From Henricia sp. BOLD:AAB3569 (taxonomy: Eukaryota; Echinodermata; Asteroidea; Spinulosida; Echinasteridae), in the NCBI GenBank assembly GCA_037783545.1, contig JBBELK010000453.1:930001-994000 (forward strand): DNA of 64,000 bases. The letters run 5' to 3'. The position numbers and the translations under genes were made by a program. Below are positions 24,501-39,500 of the stretch, one piece after another. Under the pieces are notes generated by a model. The model was not told the origin of the DNA, did not search any database, and saw nothing but the letters and a program-made list of their open reading frames with translations. Each line of letters begins with the position of its first letter. Within the stretch, counting starts at the first letter, position 1.

Positions 24501-27500
24501 CTTGTTGGAATCCATGGCACTTGTTTTCAACATCGGCAACACAATTAATTTTAATGATAAACTTTGCAGCCAATGCGGCTATGTTGTGGCACCATATTTA
24601 AAATTTTGAAAGGAAGCATGACGTCAACCATGCAATAAGACGTCTGCGGGAGGTCGTGGGTTCGAATCCCACCCGAGCGCGCTGTGAGGTTTTTCATAGT
24701 GTCTCGGGAAAGCACTGAGCATACAGTGCTAATATACGTTGGGTAAGGGCAAAACAAACCCTAATTAACAAACTTTGCTATGTTGGTGTGATTAAAATTC
24801 TGTTTAAGAGCCCTTTAAGTTAGGTTCAAATCAGGCATGCAGGTATGTTAACGTGAGAATTCAGTATGTTTATTTTTGTGGAATGTACATGTAGGCCGCC
24901 ATCTTTGAAAATTGCCTTGGTCTCCCTGTAGGTTTAACCGGTTTTGCTTCATGATATGTTAGGATGAATAAAGAATCATGTGCATCAGCCTATGTGATTA
25001 ATGAACTGCCTAAGCTAGGCTATTCTTAGTGATTGATTAACGTGTCGCAAAACCAGAATGAGTGTTCCTTGGGGTATTTTAAAAGTCTTTCCAGGTCTTC
25101 ATAGCATATGATTCATCTTGGTGGCAAGGGCTACGTGCAAACTCTAATAATTTACTATCTGAAAATTTGATGGAATTTGAATATTTGCCTAGACTGATTC
25201 TGATTACTTATGTGTATAAATTCAATAGAATACATGTACCATAAACTGAAAATCTATTAACTTAAAAATAGCGCAAGTCAAGTAAATCCGAATGCAGAGA
25301 GAAAGAAAATGAATTACCATCAGGGGCCAATTTCATGGAATTGTTTAGCACAAAAACTTGCTTAGTACAGAATCTGTCCATAGGCGGATCCAGAATATTT
25401 TTTAGGGGGAGTGGGTGCTGAGAGTCAAAGATTTTTCAAAACTCCCGTCCCAATGTTAAAAATGTGATATTTAGGGTCCAAGTTACCTCAGGGTCCAAGT
25501 TACTATAGACTATGGGAAGGAGAATGCATTCTTTCCTCTCTCACTTCCTCCCACTCCTCACACGTTTTTTAAAATAAATATAATTTGGGGGAGGGGGGGG
25601 GGCGGGGGGGGGGGGGGTTGGGGGGTAGTTACAGCCCCCTCAGCCCTGGATCCACCAATGATATTTGCTTTGTAAAATGGGTTACCAGCCAAAATTGTGA
25701 TTCAAATTTCATTTTTAGAAACATTAGCAAATTATTAGTAAATACAGATCACATACGATTTTGGCTGGCGACCCTTTTTTGCAATATAAGGCGAATAAAT
25801 TATGTGCTAAGAACATTTTTGTGCTAAGCAGCGCCATGAAATTGGGAATATAAAACCGGTCATAAAATGTGTTTATAACCAAAAGGATTGCACAGAAATT
25901 TGAATCCCTGTAAGGAGTCTAAGACCTTTATAATTTTTCTTTCATCTCGTGTTTTGTTATTTAATTTCCATGATGATTATGGCACCATATCAAATATTGC
26001 ATTTCTTTCCCATTTTGTTCAACTTTGTAAATTGTTCCCTTCTTTAGATGGCCAAGCAGCCAGTTCTCGATACCTACACAGAGTTTACCAACAACTTCAA
26101 CCGTGCCAAGGAGCTCATCAGCAAGGCGTCCAGCAAACCAGCTTTCTTCAAGTTTCTGGAGGTAAAGAATTACATACAGGGCGTTCCTAAAAATAAATTA
26201 TATTTATATAATATTGGATGGCTTTGAGGGTGATATGAGAATATACCGCACGAGTCATGAAAATACTGAACGAGCCTAAGGCGAGTTCGGTATTTTCATG
26301 AGAATATACCGCACGAGTCATGAAAATACTGAACGAGCCAAAGGCGAGTTCGATATTTTTATGAAGAGTGCGGTATATTCTCATATCACCCGAAAAGACA
26401 TCCAATATTATTATTGTTATATAAAATGAAGCTTTGTTTTGAAAGATTTCCGCGAGATTTTTGTCTGTTTGGTGTTGAAAACGTCAGTTGTACAGTATTT
26501 TTGTTTGTTACTGTACTCTGGCGCGCGTTGCACACGCACGCAATCCATTCCCTCGATCCATGATACGCGTGTGTTCGTGATGCGCCCAATGTGCACGCAC
26601 ATCGAATCTGGGCTCTGTGCTGCATGCACAGTAACAGAAACGCACGGTGTCCGCAAAAGCTTCACTTTATATAATAATCATTATTATCACAAAATTACTG
26701 AATATAAAGAGAAACATCTGTGGAAAGGTAAGAATCTCTTATTCCCAATGGTATTGGGTCATTATGTCATTGCCATGGATGACTGAACATACATAATTAT
26801 AAAAGGTATTGAAATCAGCACTGTGACAAGTTGTCCGAAAAGTGGATGAAGCGAATCATCTCCACCAAGACCGTGGGATGATAAGGCAGCAGGCAGTAGG
26901 AGAAATGAGATCAAGATGCCAGCTAATGCATTAAAGGAGCATCTCCAGATCACATTTTTGGACCACTCATTTTCCCCATGGGTGTTGAGATTTTGGTACC
27001 ATATCATTTGTCATATTTTTCTCATAACCAATCTGAAATTTCGCGCTCTCAATCCATATATTTTCAAGGATATCATAAAAAAAACAAATGTTTTGTAAAC
27101 TAATTTATCTAGTTCCATAAAGCAGTGCAGTGATTGCACCAACCTTTTGCTTCGACATTCAAATTGGAGATTGCAAATTTCCTGTTTTCTTCCCGTGGAT
27201 AGTATTTTGTGGAGGTATTTTATTGTTAGGTTAGAACGAAATCCATTTTCTGGAAAAATCTGGACAAGCTTCTTTAACGAGCACAGCACCTTGGGCCAAA
27301 AAAGACCTCTGTTTAGCGTTAGTGCGCGCGACACGTTCCACCTTGCACATCAACGGGTTAGTGTTTCGATTAAAAACATGCCTGTTTGTCAAAAAAAAAA
27401 GAAAAAAAGAAAAAAAGAAAGCTGCGTCACCGCGTCATTTTGGGAGACTTCAACTTACTCTAAACATACTTCTTTTTTTTTTTTGGCCTCAAATTAACAA

Positions 27501-30500
27501 GTTATGCTCTGAGACATACATGTACCTGTTCACACAACACTTTAAACAGTAAACAATAAGTTCCGTTTGTCACCAGAAGACACGGGGTCACATTTTCCAG
27601 ATGACCTAGATTCAATGAAAAATTGCAAATTGGGGCAAACAAAACAGAATTTACATTAAGTCGGTCCAAATGATAATAAGTGGAAGTAATGTTTGCCCAT
27701 CACAACGCGGTATGCACTATATATACTAAGTGCGTTTCCCGAGGACACGCTAAAACTCGCAGCATGCTCGGGCGGGACTCAAACCCGCGGCCTTCTCTTA
27801 ACCACTCGTCCACCGGGCATGCCGATGGCGAATGGCGGGTTCGATGGTCCTAAAGCGAGCGACTGTAATTCACAGAATTTATGCCATTATTAACTTAAAT
27901 TTTGGAACTTTTTATTTTGTTGGGTTTGACAGGATCGTACCAAAGAGCACAAAGAGAGACTTAACCTTGATGACTTGATCATTCAGCCTATCCAGAGAAT
28001 ACCAAGATATGAACTGCTTCTCAAAGTAAGTATACACTCACTGTACTTTTCACACGGCATTTTAATGCCCTGGCCCTGTACATCATTTGCAGTTTCCCAA
28101 AATTTTACTTCACAAGTTGACAAGAAAAACACGACTAAATATGTTGATAGCAATGGTAACAAACACCACATTTTTTTTCCCCGTGTAATAATAATAATAA
28201 TAATTTAAATAATAGCCAGTTGTTATATAGCGCATTTCAGATCCGACGGATCTCTCAATGCGCTTTCTGCATTATTACCCCTGGTCATTGGGCTCAGAAA
28301 TATCATTCCTTAATCCTTCCCAGCTCCCTGGGAAGTATACAGTCCCGGCTGCCTATTAGGCGCTCAACGGCTAATCAAACACATCAACGTTCGCTACCCT
28401 CTCAGGTACCGATTTAACTCCTGGGTGGAGAGAAGCAATGCGTGACAAAGCACCTTGCTCAAGGGTACACGCACCATGGATGGGCCGGACCGAGATTCGA
28501 ACCCAATACCTTTGGAACTAACCAAGGTTTTTAATATGATCCACTAGACCCAACTGAAGGTTTTTTTTTATTTGAATCGTTTGCAAACAATTTTTTTTTT
28601 ACCATTCATTCAACACAAAAACTATGCATAGATTTTTAAGGTTATCTGGTCTGCATCTAAATGTATTTAGCTAAAAACTCAGAGGCAATTTATCAATATT
28701 ATTCTTTAGTTATGTAATGCTATTGTAACTGAAAATTTTAAACGTTTCATCCGCAATTGATATACTGGGCCTTTAACTAATATAACACAAAATAGCCATG
28801 CATTTTATGCATGCAATATCGACATAGCAAAGTACTTGATAATCCCTGCACAGACAGGCTTTAGAGTGGTATTTTTGACCGGTCACTCCCCCTGCTCTCA
28901 GCTTCATCTTAGACGTCACTGAGCACTTGACTTGAGCCTCGATTGATCCCCAGTTAATGTCACCACACAGAAACGGTCTAATTCCACATCAAAGATGAAG
29001 AATTTTGACATTTAGTAACTGTGCTAATATACAGTGTCTGGCTATTTTTGCTTGGATTGTGTTGGCGTCAGTAGAATTAAAATTCTGTTTATGCATAACG
29101 GAAGTTGGTACCCTGTATGATGTGCACCAGTCACATGTGACAGTGTTTATTCATAGTTTTCGTTTTTTTATTGTTGTTTGTTCGTTTCTTTCAGGTATTG
29201 TTTTGGGTATTTTTCTTTTTTGGGGGAGGGGGGTTGTTTTTTTAAATTTTTTTTAAACGGACATAAAAAAGCTGAAATTGGGAAATTGGATGCCTTAGCA
29301 GAAAATGCTGTCATAAATATACATGTACATGAATGCGAAAGTGTTCAAAGTATTACAAAATGTATATGTGTATCGTTACTAAAGGAACAGTGTGGATATT
29401 GGACAGACTTTTTGTTCAGTGTCATGCAAAAGATGCAAATTTTATAAAGATCTCGGGAATGTCTCGGTTACATGTACATCACTGATTAGCTGGGGATGGG
29501 GTGCACTTTTTGTGCTGCATTTTGGCGTCACTTTAAACAATTTGCGCCTTTTTATAAGAACGTGCAAATTGGTACATCACTAGTTTCCAAACTTAGTGTT
29601 AACTTCAACTTGCGACAAACAAATGATCAAATACCATTTTTCCTTCATTATTGGGCGAGTTTTACGTGCAGACGGACTACTACTCTTATGTGACAAGATT
29701 GCAGCTTTAAAGTAAAAAAGAAAATACACGGAATAATGTGTCCCCATCTGTTTTGCCGTTTCAGAAAATGCCATTCCCTGTTACACAATACACACCCAGG
29801 TCTTCATCGGTAATCAAAATTGAGACAATCTCACTTTCTCACATTTCTGAAAATGATATGTGAATTTGTGCTGGCTTTCCCAGTTCAAGAAAATAACATT
29901 GGCTTCTGGATGCTCGGCTAAAAAAAAGCAACGTACATGTAGTAATGACAATCCCACAATAATGAATGTTGGTTCTTGTGACAAATTAAGGTCCAAAGGA
30001 TAAGACTTGTGTGCCTTTACCGCGGCACTTGGCAAGGCGACGATTTTGTTTCAACTCTTTGTATCAAGGATGACAGAACATAAGTCCTACATGCATCAGA
30101 GGCACAGATCGTCTGTCACGTAATCCTCGTAATGTAACTCTGGCCTATTATTTCTGGTTGCTGCATGACCGACTTTTCTTAAGCCAAGAGGTCAGAGTAC
30201 CGACCTATATTGGTGTACTCGGTGTCCCACTTCTGTGTAAAGCCCTTTTTTATATACTCCCCACCCCCTGCCCCCCCATAAAACAAGGAAAGCTGTCTTT
30301 GTGTTTCATATTTGCATCTTGCGCACAAAGCAAATAGGCCTCTAGAGCAAGTTACATAGTGACATCAAATACTCCATCGGACAGGAAATGTCGGGCAGGC
30401 CGTGGAAGTTTAATTTGTAAAGAGAGCTGAACTGTGTGTTTTATCAGCACCAACATCTCAAATACCCGTCGCAATATTGGCTGCCTCAGACATTTTGAAT

Positions 30501-33500
30501 TCTCGGTGTGTCTGCCAGATTGAGCTTGCGGAGGCAAAAGGGTTTTTACTGGGGTAACTATTGGGATTGGGAGTGTAATGAAAATTTTCCAAATTGCTTT
30601 TGCTGTGGCAAAAAAAAGAAAAAAGTATTGGTCGACTTTCAGTCTCATCGAGCTCTGTCCTGGCTAAAATTGATTTGTCATTGCTGATTGATAAATAATA
30701 TTTTTAAAGTTAAAGTCAGGATGTAGCGCTATGACTAAAGATAGACCATTTTTAGTCTAACCTGGCTGCGTGTGAATGTTCAGAGTTTTGTGGTTCGAAA
30801 AATGCTCCCATCCTCCCAACAATCACAAGAGTGTCTTAACATAGCCAAGGTTCCACTTCAAACATTTAATCCACAACATGCTTTTCCTTCCATTCTCTTT
30901 AAAGGCCTATGTATCATAGGCAAGATAAAACTGTTTACAGATTCGTGGAATAAGAGTGTAACATATCTAAGGAAGAATGTTGGTAAACTAGCCTGAAGAA
31001 ATTTTAGCTACTTAGATGCATCAATGCTTCAGAAAACCTTGAAAATCTTGTGTACAAGTGAATGGTAAAAACGTCCCGGAACTTTTTTTAGAAAACCACC
31101 TTCGGTTGTAAATTTCCAGCACGAAATACCATTTTGGACAGAAATAAATTCATGTGGTGTTTGTTACCATTGCTATCAACACTTTGAGTAAGGTTTTTCT
31201 TGTGAACTCATGAAAAACAAAATTGGGTGATTGCAAATGATACAATGGGCTTTTAAATTTTTTTTCCCCTTCAAATTGCATTTATTTACCCTTTACAACT
31301 CGAGTTCCTGTGTTCTGCCAACCAAATTGTCAACCTTCTGGCTTGTTTTTGACAAGATTAGTGCTTAAAATAGACAGTTTTATTCAATACGGTCAGACGG
31401 GTTAGAAATCTCTTTCATCTCGGGCGAAGAACCAATTTTTCAGAGGATTACACGCCGACTGCAGATTTAAGGCAGACATACGAGTGTGAAACTTAATATG
31501 TATCTATACTCTTTGTCAAAAGTGCGAAGTGATGAAATAATATATTAAAATCCTAGCAGAGTGGCAGATTTTATTGTCGTGTGACCTGATTGCATTCAAG
31601 AATGATGCATCCTGAGTTATTACTCTGGGTCAGGATTTGGAAATGTCCAGTTTTCTTCAATTGTTGGCATGTGCATTCAAAGAATTCATAAAAATTAAAA
31701 TGCACCTTATCCTTAAATATTCTTTCTTGAAGGCATTTTATGTCGGAGGATTTTAAATAGTTAAATCTTGATCAGTCATAATCGGTTACGTAACTTTAAA
31801 AAACCTGCTATTCTAAAATCAGAAATGTATTTCCATTTAATAAAACTATAACAACATATTTGACCATGTTTCACTCAAACTATGTCTAATTCTGCTTAAT
31901 TACTAAAATTTACTAAAATTTAACTCTGTCGCGACTTCAAATCAAGAAAAGAAAGTTCGGCTGATGAATCGGTATTTAAAGGCAGTATACATGATTGGTA
32001 TCTCGAAAATTAAAAACATTCACAGATTTACGCCTAACTTACGCAATATAAACATGATGACCGTAGAAAACTTCCCCTGAAATGGTTTTGTCTGAAGTGC
32101 TATAGTCTTTGAGAAATGAGTATTAGTTTTCGTCTCATGAGACGAAAATTAAATTCGCCCCAAAACCATTTCGCCCAAGTGCCATTTCGCCCCCAAACCA
32201 CTTCGACCGAGTGCCATTTCGCCCCAAATCACTTCGTCCAAACACCACATCGCCCAAATGCTACTTCGCCCCCAAACCACTTCGTGCACAGGCCGTGGTT
32301 CAGGGCGAAATGGTTCAGGGCGAAGTGGTTTTAGGGCGAAATGACTGCAAACCCTTTTTTGACTGTTTTCTCAAAAGTTAGACGAAGTACGGAGCTGGTT
32401 TTTGCTCAGGTTGGTTTTAATCATGCATACCTTCAATCACACTGGGGGATAAAACTATTTGTAACAGTTTACCAATAATGTATACTATCTTTAAAATTGA
32501 ATGTATGTACACCGTGAGGGATCACTGATTGTATACATCATGATGTTATAGAAACGAGCGTAATATCATGGTTATGTTATAGAATGTTCATGGGAGGACT
32601 ACATTGTGTATACATGTAGTTTGATTGGAATCCTTTGAACTACGGTCATTTCTTGAACTTGCCTCTATGTTACATGCACTAACATTTGCCTACCAACAAA
32701 AATAGACGCATACTTAATTGCTTACATGTACCAAGTGACGTCATGACGATTCCTCGAAGAGCCTTCTGTAAATAGTAGCCTGGGCTGCACTCCACTTAGG
32801 TGAATGTTGCCAACATTCGCCACTGGTTACAATGCCTTTGTGCACGCGTCTATAGAAAGCCGGGTACCTGTTGTTGACGACGAACATCGCAAACATTTGC
32901 AATGTCTATGTATTTGGAATGCAGCCCTGAATTTGTAAAATGTTGATTTGTAAACCATTGCCTGATGACTTTGCAGGAACTGATAGACAACACTCCCAAA
33001 GATCACCCAGATCAAGAGAGTCTCCAGCAAGCCTTGAACACCGTTAAGACCCTCGCTACGGCCATCGACGAGAGCAAGAACGTGGCGGACATAGCCGTCA
33101 GGGACGAGCAGGCGCTGCGTGAGCTAGAGGGAATGATTGACGGTCACGTGGCGCTGGTGTCCCCTCATCGCAGGTTCATACGGCAGTTTGCAATTACTGA
33201 AATGGTACGAGTCGCTGTTGTAAGTGGTCGCTTTGCATGATTTGCTTGTTTGTTTGTGTTGTCCTTCTTCCTGTCTTCCTTTCTTAGAGCATGTGTCTAC
33301 TCAGCCTTTGTTCAAGACCTCGCAGCTGGTAGTGTCGCGCGCCAGAACAAGAGCGCCACCATGCAGCCAGGATTTTGCTACCGCTCAGGTAGCAAAAATG
33401 CTAATTATCGTATGACTGAGTGTGCGTGTTGCGTTAAATAGGTAACAATGCAACCCAATCAGGTTCTTGCGCATTATCGTATGACCGAGTGTGCGTGTTT

Positions 33501-36500
33501 CGTTTAATAGGTAACAATGCAACCCAATCAGGTTCACGCGCACCGGTTTGTAAGCACGCGCATGCTCACTGATTCCCAGCACACATAATGCAGGTATGAA
33601 TAATGCAAAGAGGGCTGTAATACATTAATAAGTAATGATTCTTGGATGCCAAAGGCCTCCCCGTCCTCGTCGCATGGTGGCGCTCTCATCTTGGCGCCCG
33701 ACACCACCAGCTTGAACAAAGGCTAGTGTCTACTGAGCACAGTTATCGTTTCGGAAACGCGTTGGTACGCTATTCATCCATCAAAATTAGCCTTAACCGG
33801 TTATTTGCCGATGTGCATGCAAAGGCAAATTAAAACCTGCTCTAAGATGGTTTCAAGTCGATGTGGGCAACAGTATTTTAGCAGCCAATAATGCTTTTTT
33901 TTTAGTGGGGCACATCTTTCCAGCTGCTGCAAACACAGCATGCCAAATACAGGCATTCTGTCTGCAGTAGTAACAGCACAAATAAACGGTTAAAGGTCTT
34001 GCCATTAACAAGGGCAAAAACTGTTCAAAGTCGGTCCTCGTAGTAAAAACATGCTGACATTACGGTAACTTATTAGCCCCTGTGTTTTGTCGGCATTCTT
34101 ATCACACCATGAGCAAGTAGGTGGCGCTTTAAGCATCCAAACCAAAAAGTCACATTTTCTGGGATCCATTTCACAAAGCAGTGGACCTACAATCCTGGCC
34201 AAAACTCGCCAGGATTCAATCCTGGCCAAAACTCGCTGGGCCCCCCGGCCCCTGCTCAATGTTGTTTGATTTCCGCGCGGTCTGTGCTCCATCGCGGAGT
34301 AACAACATTGAGCGGGGGAGCGGGGGAGGTGGCCCAACCATTTTGGCCAGGATTGTAGCTTTAATTATGAATAGAGCAATTGTCACAAAAATGGTCACCT
34401 CCGAGAGTTAGGGTTGGTTCATACTTTTTGCAAAAGCATACAAACATGAAAGTGAATGCGAATGTCAAATCTGACACTAGTTGAACTTTCTGTGGAAACT
34501 TCTTTGTCACGTCAATTTTGGATTCGCTTTAGTGTGAAGTGTGATTCTGCCTAATAAAGCTGCGTGTGCATTGATGTATGGAATTGTATTGATTTTGCTA
34601 TATTGGGAACCCATTGTTATAATGGAGAATATTTGTGTTTGTTGGAAGAACTGCGTGCTTGCATAACAGTGTAAAAGTATTTGTTAATAGCTCATTAATC
34701 GTTCTTTGCCAAAGATAATTTCCAAAGATCGAGTATTTTTTTCACCAGTATTATTTGTTTGTTCCAAGTTTATATCAAGCAGGGTAATACTACCAATCTG
34801 GATTATTCAAGATTACAAATTTATTTTTTGTGGCAATTTTCTCTTTTGATTTTTTAATTTTCAGCAAAAAGGTGCAAGGAAAGACCGATGCCTATTCCTC
34901 TTCTCCGACCTTATTCTGTGTGCAACGGTCAAGCGGCGATCTGGAGGCATCAGGCGCCCATCCATCTCTGCGTAAGTAATGCACACCTTGAAACTTGGGT
35001 TCCAGACTAGAAGATTCTTGATAGGACTAGGTTGTTGTTGATGGAGCCATGTTGAACATCGGAGGGGTGGGGGTTGGGGGGGGGGGGGGGGGGGGGGGGT
35101 GGGGGGCGGGGGGGGGGGGGGGGGGGGGGGGGGTTTGGGATTGCAATAAAGGTTAGATGTCATTATAACTGAAACATCATATATTAATAAAAATGTGTGC
35201 ATCATAACTTGTACCATGAGAAACCTAAGTTCATTTAAGATATATGCAGGGCAGAAAATTCGTCACTGAAAGGGCACTGCAATTTGTGTTTTTGGAGCAG
35301 TCTTTTGGAGTTTAAAAAGGGTACTTCCATTGGAAAAATGAAAAAGTCTATGAGAGGATTGCAAGAGGGCACCAAGGCCAATACCAAGGGCATTGGAGGC
35401 CATTCCGTGGCCTCTATGAATTTCCAGCCCTGTATATGATGTGTCTTAGACTTTAATAAGACAGTTATATTGCAATCCACCCCAGTACTTCTCAAGCAGT
35501 AACATAAGGCATGTTCCCATTGGACTTTCTTTTCCGCTGCCTCGCGGGAAGTTACCGCGACCTTCGGTAACATTCCTTCGTGTAATCTTTCCATGCATTC
35601 CCATTTGCAATTGTTTTCAGTGCCCATGCGGAAAGCTACCGCGACCTTGCAGTAAACTTTTGCCGTGCAGGCCCATAGTTTACTGCAGGATCGTGTTCAT
35701 TTTACAGGGCGAAACTGTTCCCATTGGACTTTTCGATGGCCCTGTAAAACTCCCGCGGCTGAGCGGAAAGTTTCCGCGGACTCTTTTACCCTGTAAGTTT
35801 TACATCGTGGTCGCGGTAGCTTTACAGGGACGCTAATTCTCCGTGCGTCCCCATTGGACTAAATTTTGTTGCTCTCCCGCACAACCACGGGAGTTTTACC
35901 AAAATTAGTCCAATGGGAACACCACTTTAGCCAGTTATGGAGGAGGCGAGTGGGCTCCCAAATATTCTCCTCCACCAGTTGCCTCGTTACCCAGACCTCG
36001 ATATTAACAGAGGCAACCAAAGCCAGTGGCCATATTAGACCCTGCTGAGATGGTCCTGATGTCCCTTTAAGGTACACACTTTCTGAGGCCATGGCTTTTA
36101 TCTTTGAAATTACACATGAGTCAATGGTAGATGCTAGGCTATGATGGGTGGAACTGGTACTATTGCCTGACCTGCTAGGTATTTCAACAGTTTATATGAC
36201 TTAGCTGACACCAGACCCGTCATAAAAATGCGCTATAATCCAAATCATATGATGCAGTAAGTCCGATCTTAAAAAAAAAAAATCACTCAAAGAAATTCTC
36301 AAACCAATTTATTCCAAACATAAATCGTCTCAACCAGGAGCGTATAGCCCAGAGTTCAATGCCTATAGTATAAATTGATGGTGCAAACGGAATTGATGGC
36401 GTCATATTTCACGGGTTGGAATTCATTCGATAAACACCGGCCCACGCGGGAGTCAGGTGTGACAGTAAGTATTTCACAGGTATGTCGATACTCCGAGGTT

Positions 36501-39500
36501 TAATTAGTTATTGTTGGTTTCACGAAAGACAGATGCTTGGTTTGAACGTACATGTAAGAGGAAATTGAAAATCTGCGCTTTTGATGGAGTATGTTCGTTG
36601 GGATCCGGCCAATAATTTTTATTTAACGAGTGGGAAGTGTCGAAAAGAAAATGACAGAATTTTAAGGTCATTAACTGTCTGGACAGGTCGATTTGTCTGA
36701 GACATAGGACATGACTTCTTGTAATAAAAAGTGAACCCAATTTTAAAGGAGCGTGTTCAGAATTTGCAATCTTCAATTTGGAGGTGGAAAGAAAAACATT
36801 GGTGTAATCACTGCACTGCTTTATGAACGGAATATATTAGTTCACAAAACATTGGTGGTTTTTTGATGATATCCTTGAAAATATATGGGTTGAGAGCGCA
36901 AAATTTCAGAATGGTAATGAGAAAAATATGACAAATAATATGGTAACAAAATCTCAACGTGCAACGTGCAAATTAAAATGTGCTTCAGCATGTCTTTCTC
37001 AACTTAATTCATAAGTCTTAATTGGAATAATTGAAAATATGAATATGGCAGCAAAAACAAATGTTTTAATGCTACCTTGGATCTTTTATCTTTTGATATT
37101 TGTGACCAACTCTGGCAAAACCCGACGCTTCTCGGCATTTCCCATTACGTGATATGGGCCCACAACCTTAACAAATGGCCTCTGGGACCAACTTGAAAAT
37201 TTGGCAGAATCAACATCGGGATACATTCAAGATTTGTTTTGTTGTTTGAACTGTCTCAAAATTCCTCATATTATTGACAAAAAGTTAAATAATCAACTAG
37301 TTTGTCAAACTTTAAAGACCAATAGCTCCTTTTCACTTTTTCTGATCTGTCATACTTTAATTGGTCATAACTTCGCCAAAAATTATCAGAATTTCCTCAA
37401 ACATGTTTTAAAAGATACCTTTTTGTATGCATACTAAGATGATACCAAAACTTAAATTTTGAATTTTCATCACAAGTGTTGGGTTTTGCTGGAGCCGGTC
37501 ACATTTAGCTGAATAACGCCAACATATTTTTATCCAGATTTTCCAAGTGTTAACTGCTTCCAACAGGTTGACACTGTATTTAAATTGATACTGTACCGTA
37601 ACTTAAGATTTAAAAAAAATAGTAATGTAAGCATTATTAGGTTTTTTTTGCGGAAGGACACACTATCAGATTATGGGTCACCATTTAAAAGAGCTCTCCA
37701 TTCTCTCAAGCTCTGTGTACAGAAATAGCTTTGCTTTGAGAAGATGCTTCAGCGTCATTTGCGTCCATTAACTGCAGTTAACCTTCGAATTGGCTATTAG
37801 CCTTTCTTAATTTGATTGCAAAAACAGAACCCACAGTAGGCAAAGTGACTATTCTGCATTATAAAGTAGCATTCTGCATTATAAAGCATCTAGATTTGAG
37901 GATAATGAATTTAAAGGTCAATTACAGGATTGACAATTTAATTGCCCAAAATCTTAATGAGTTGACAGGGAAAACTTTATTGAAGAGGAAACTAGAAGTG
38001 GCAACAATTGTCCAATGCAATGATTCCACCGGAGATGGTATCTTTGTACAGGGAAATAAATGAAGATTAATTCATATAAGAGTCTTTCCACGGTCAAGGG
38101 GGAATTTTGTCAACACAGACCATATTTTCCAGAAAATACCTTTGTCTGGTCTCAAAATAAAAGAAATAAGTTTCAATTGTTCTGAAGAGATAACTTGGGC
38201 CCAAAAAGGGTTACAAATAGTGTGAAAACATGCCTTTCTAAAGTCTCTGTGTACAAAATCTAACACAAGTGTCCATCCCGGTTACGAGCGTATATTGGAA
38301 ATTTGTACACAGCGTTTTTAGAAAGGCATGTTTTCACACTATTTGTAACCTTTTTTGGACCTAAGTTATCTCTTCAGAACAACTTGAAGTTATTTCTTTT
38401 ATTTTGAGACCAGACAAAGGTATTTCCTCGAAAATATGGTCTGTGTTGCACCCAGGTCTTATTCATCCAACGCATCACTTCGGTTTGGGGACCCTCAGGG
38501 ATCAGTACTCGGCCCGGTGTTGTTTTCACTGTACGAATCAACTGTAGCTGACATTGCAAGAAAACATGGCGTGTCGGTTCAGTTATACGCAGATGACATC
38601 CAGCTCTACCTTCCATTTGCCTCATTGGATACAAGCGTTGTAGTCGCCCGTATAGAAGCTTGCATCAGTGACATCAATGAATGGATGGTGGAAAACAAAC
38701 TCCTGCTCAATAGCGATAAGACTATAATCCTTTTGTTAAGATCGTCTCGACAACGTTGTCATGGTACTGTTGATAGTGTTCACGTCGGTGACCACTCCAT
38801 ACCAGTGAGTCAAACGGCCAAGAACCTCGGTGTTATCTTTGACGAACATCAAACTTTCAAAGTTCACATAAGAAATATCACCCGTGTCGCCATGTATCAT
38901 CTCAGGAACATTAGCCACATCCGTCCCCTACCTGCCTACTACCCGACAAAATCGCAGCACAGCTGATTCATGCATTTGTAATGTCAAGGCTCGATTATTG
39001 TAACTCGCTTTTATACGGACTTCCAACTTCCTCCACTGACCACCTTCAAAGGATCCAGAACATTGCAGCTCGCATTCTTACACGCACAAGAAAGTTCGAA
39101 CACATCACCCCCATCCTACAATCATTACACTGGCTTCCACTTGAACAGCGCATCATATTTAAGCTTCTGCTTCTGACTTACCAGTCTACCAACGGATTAG
39201 CTCCACAGTACTTGCAAGAACTCATATCACCTTACCGGCCTACACGTCAACTTCGCTCCGGAGATTCTCACTTCCTTACGATTCCACCTTCCAGGATGAA
39301 GACGTATGGGGACAGAAGCTACTCTGTTGCGGCCCCTCGCCTTTGGAACAAGTTGCCAATAAACATCCGATTACAGCCAGATATTATTTCCTTTAAGTCA
39401 CATCTCAAAACGTATCTTTTTAGTCATGTTTATCGTTAGGTTTTCAGACCATGGCGCGGTGAATAGGTCAAACTAGATGCTTTGCGCCTTATAAGTTATT

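Larger units (their letters stand above)
18687..26047. other. Intron after exon b (7.4 kb)
   Basis: Holds a Y repeat (19520-19672), a short cgaaccaact tandem (about 20832-20862), two G elements, a K-related palindrome, an AGCTCC-rich element, a SINE and an H element with a G-rich insert. Open frames such as 18826-19299 overlap in several frames with no conserved motifs and are treated as chance. Confidence 0.7.
28026..32976. other. Intron after exon d (5.0 kb)
   Basis: Contains a CORE/MIR-like SINE (28215-28560) and a family E element (31976-32500). The remainder (28561-31975) shows no repeat structure or coding signal that I can support. Confidence 0.6.
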
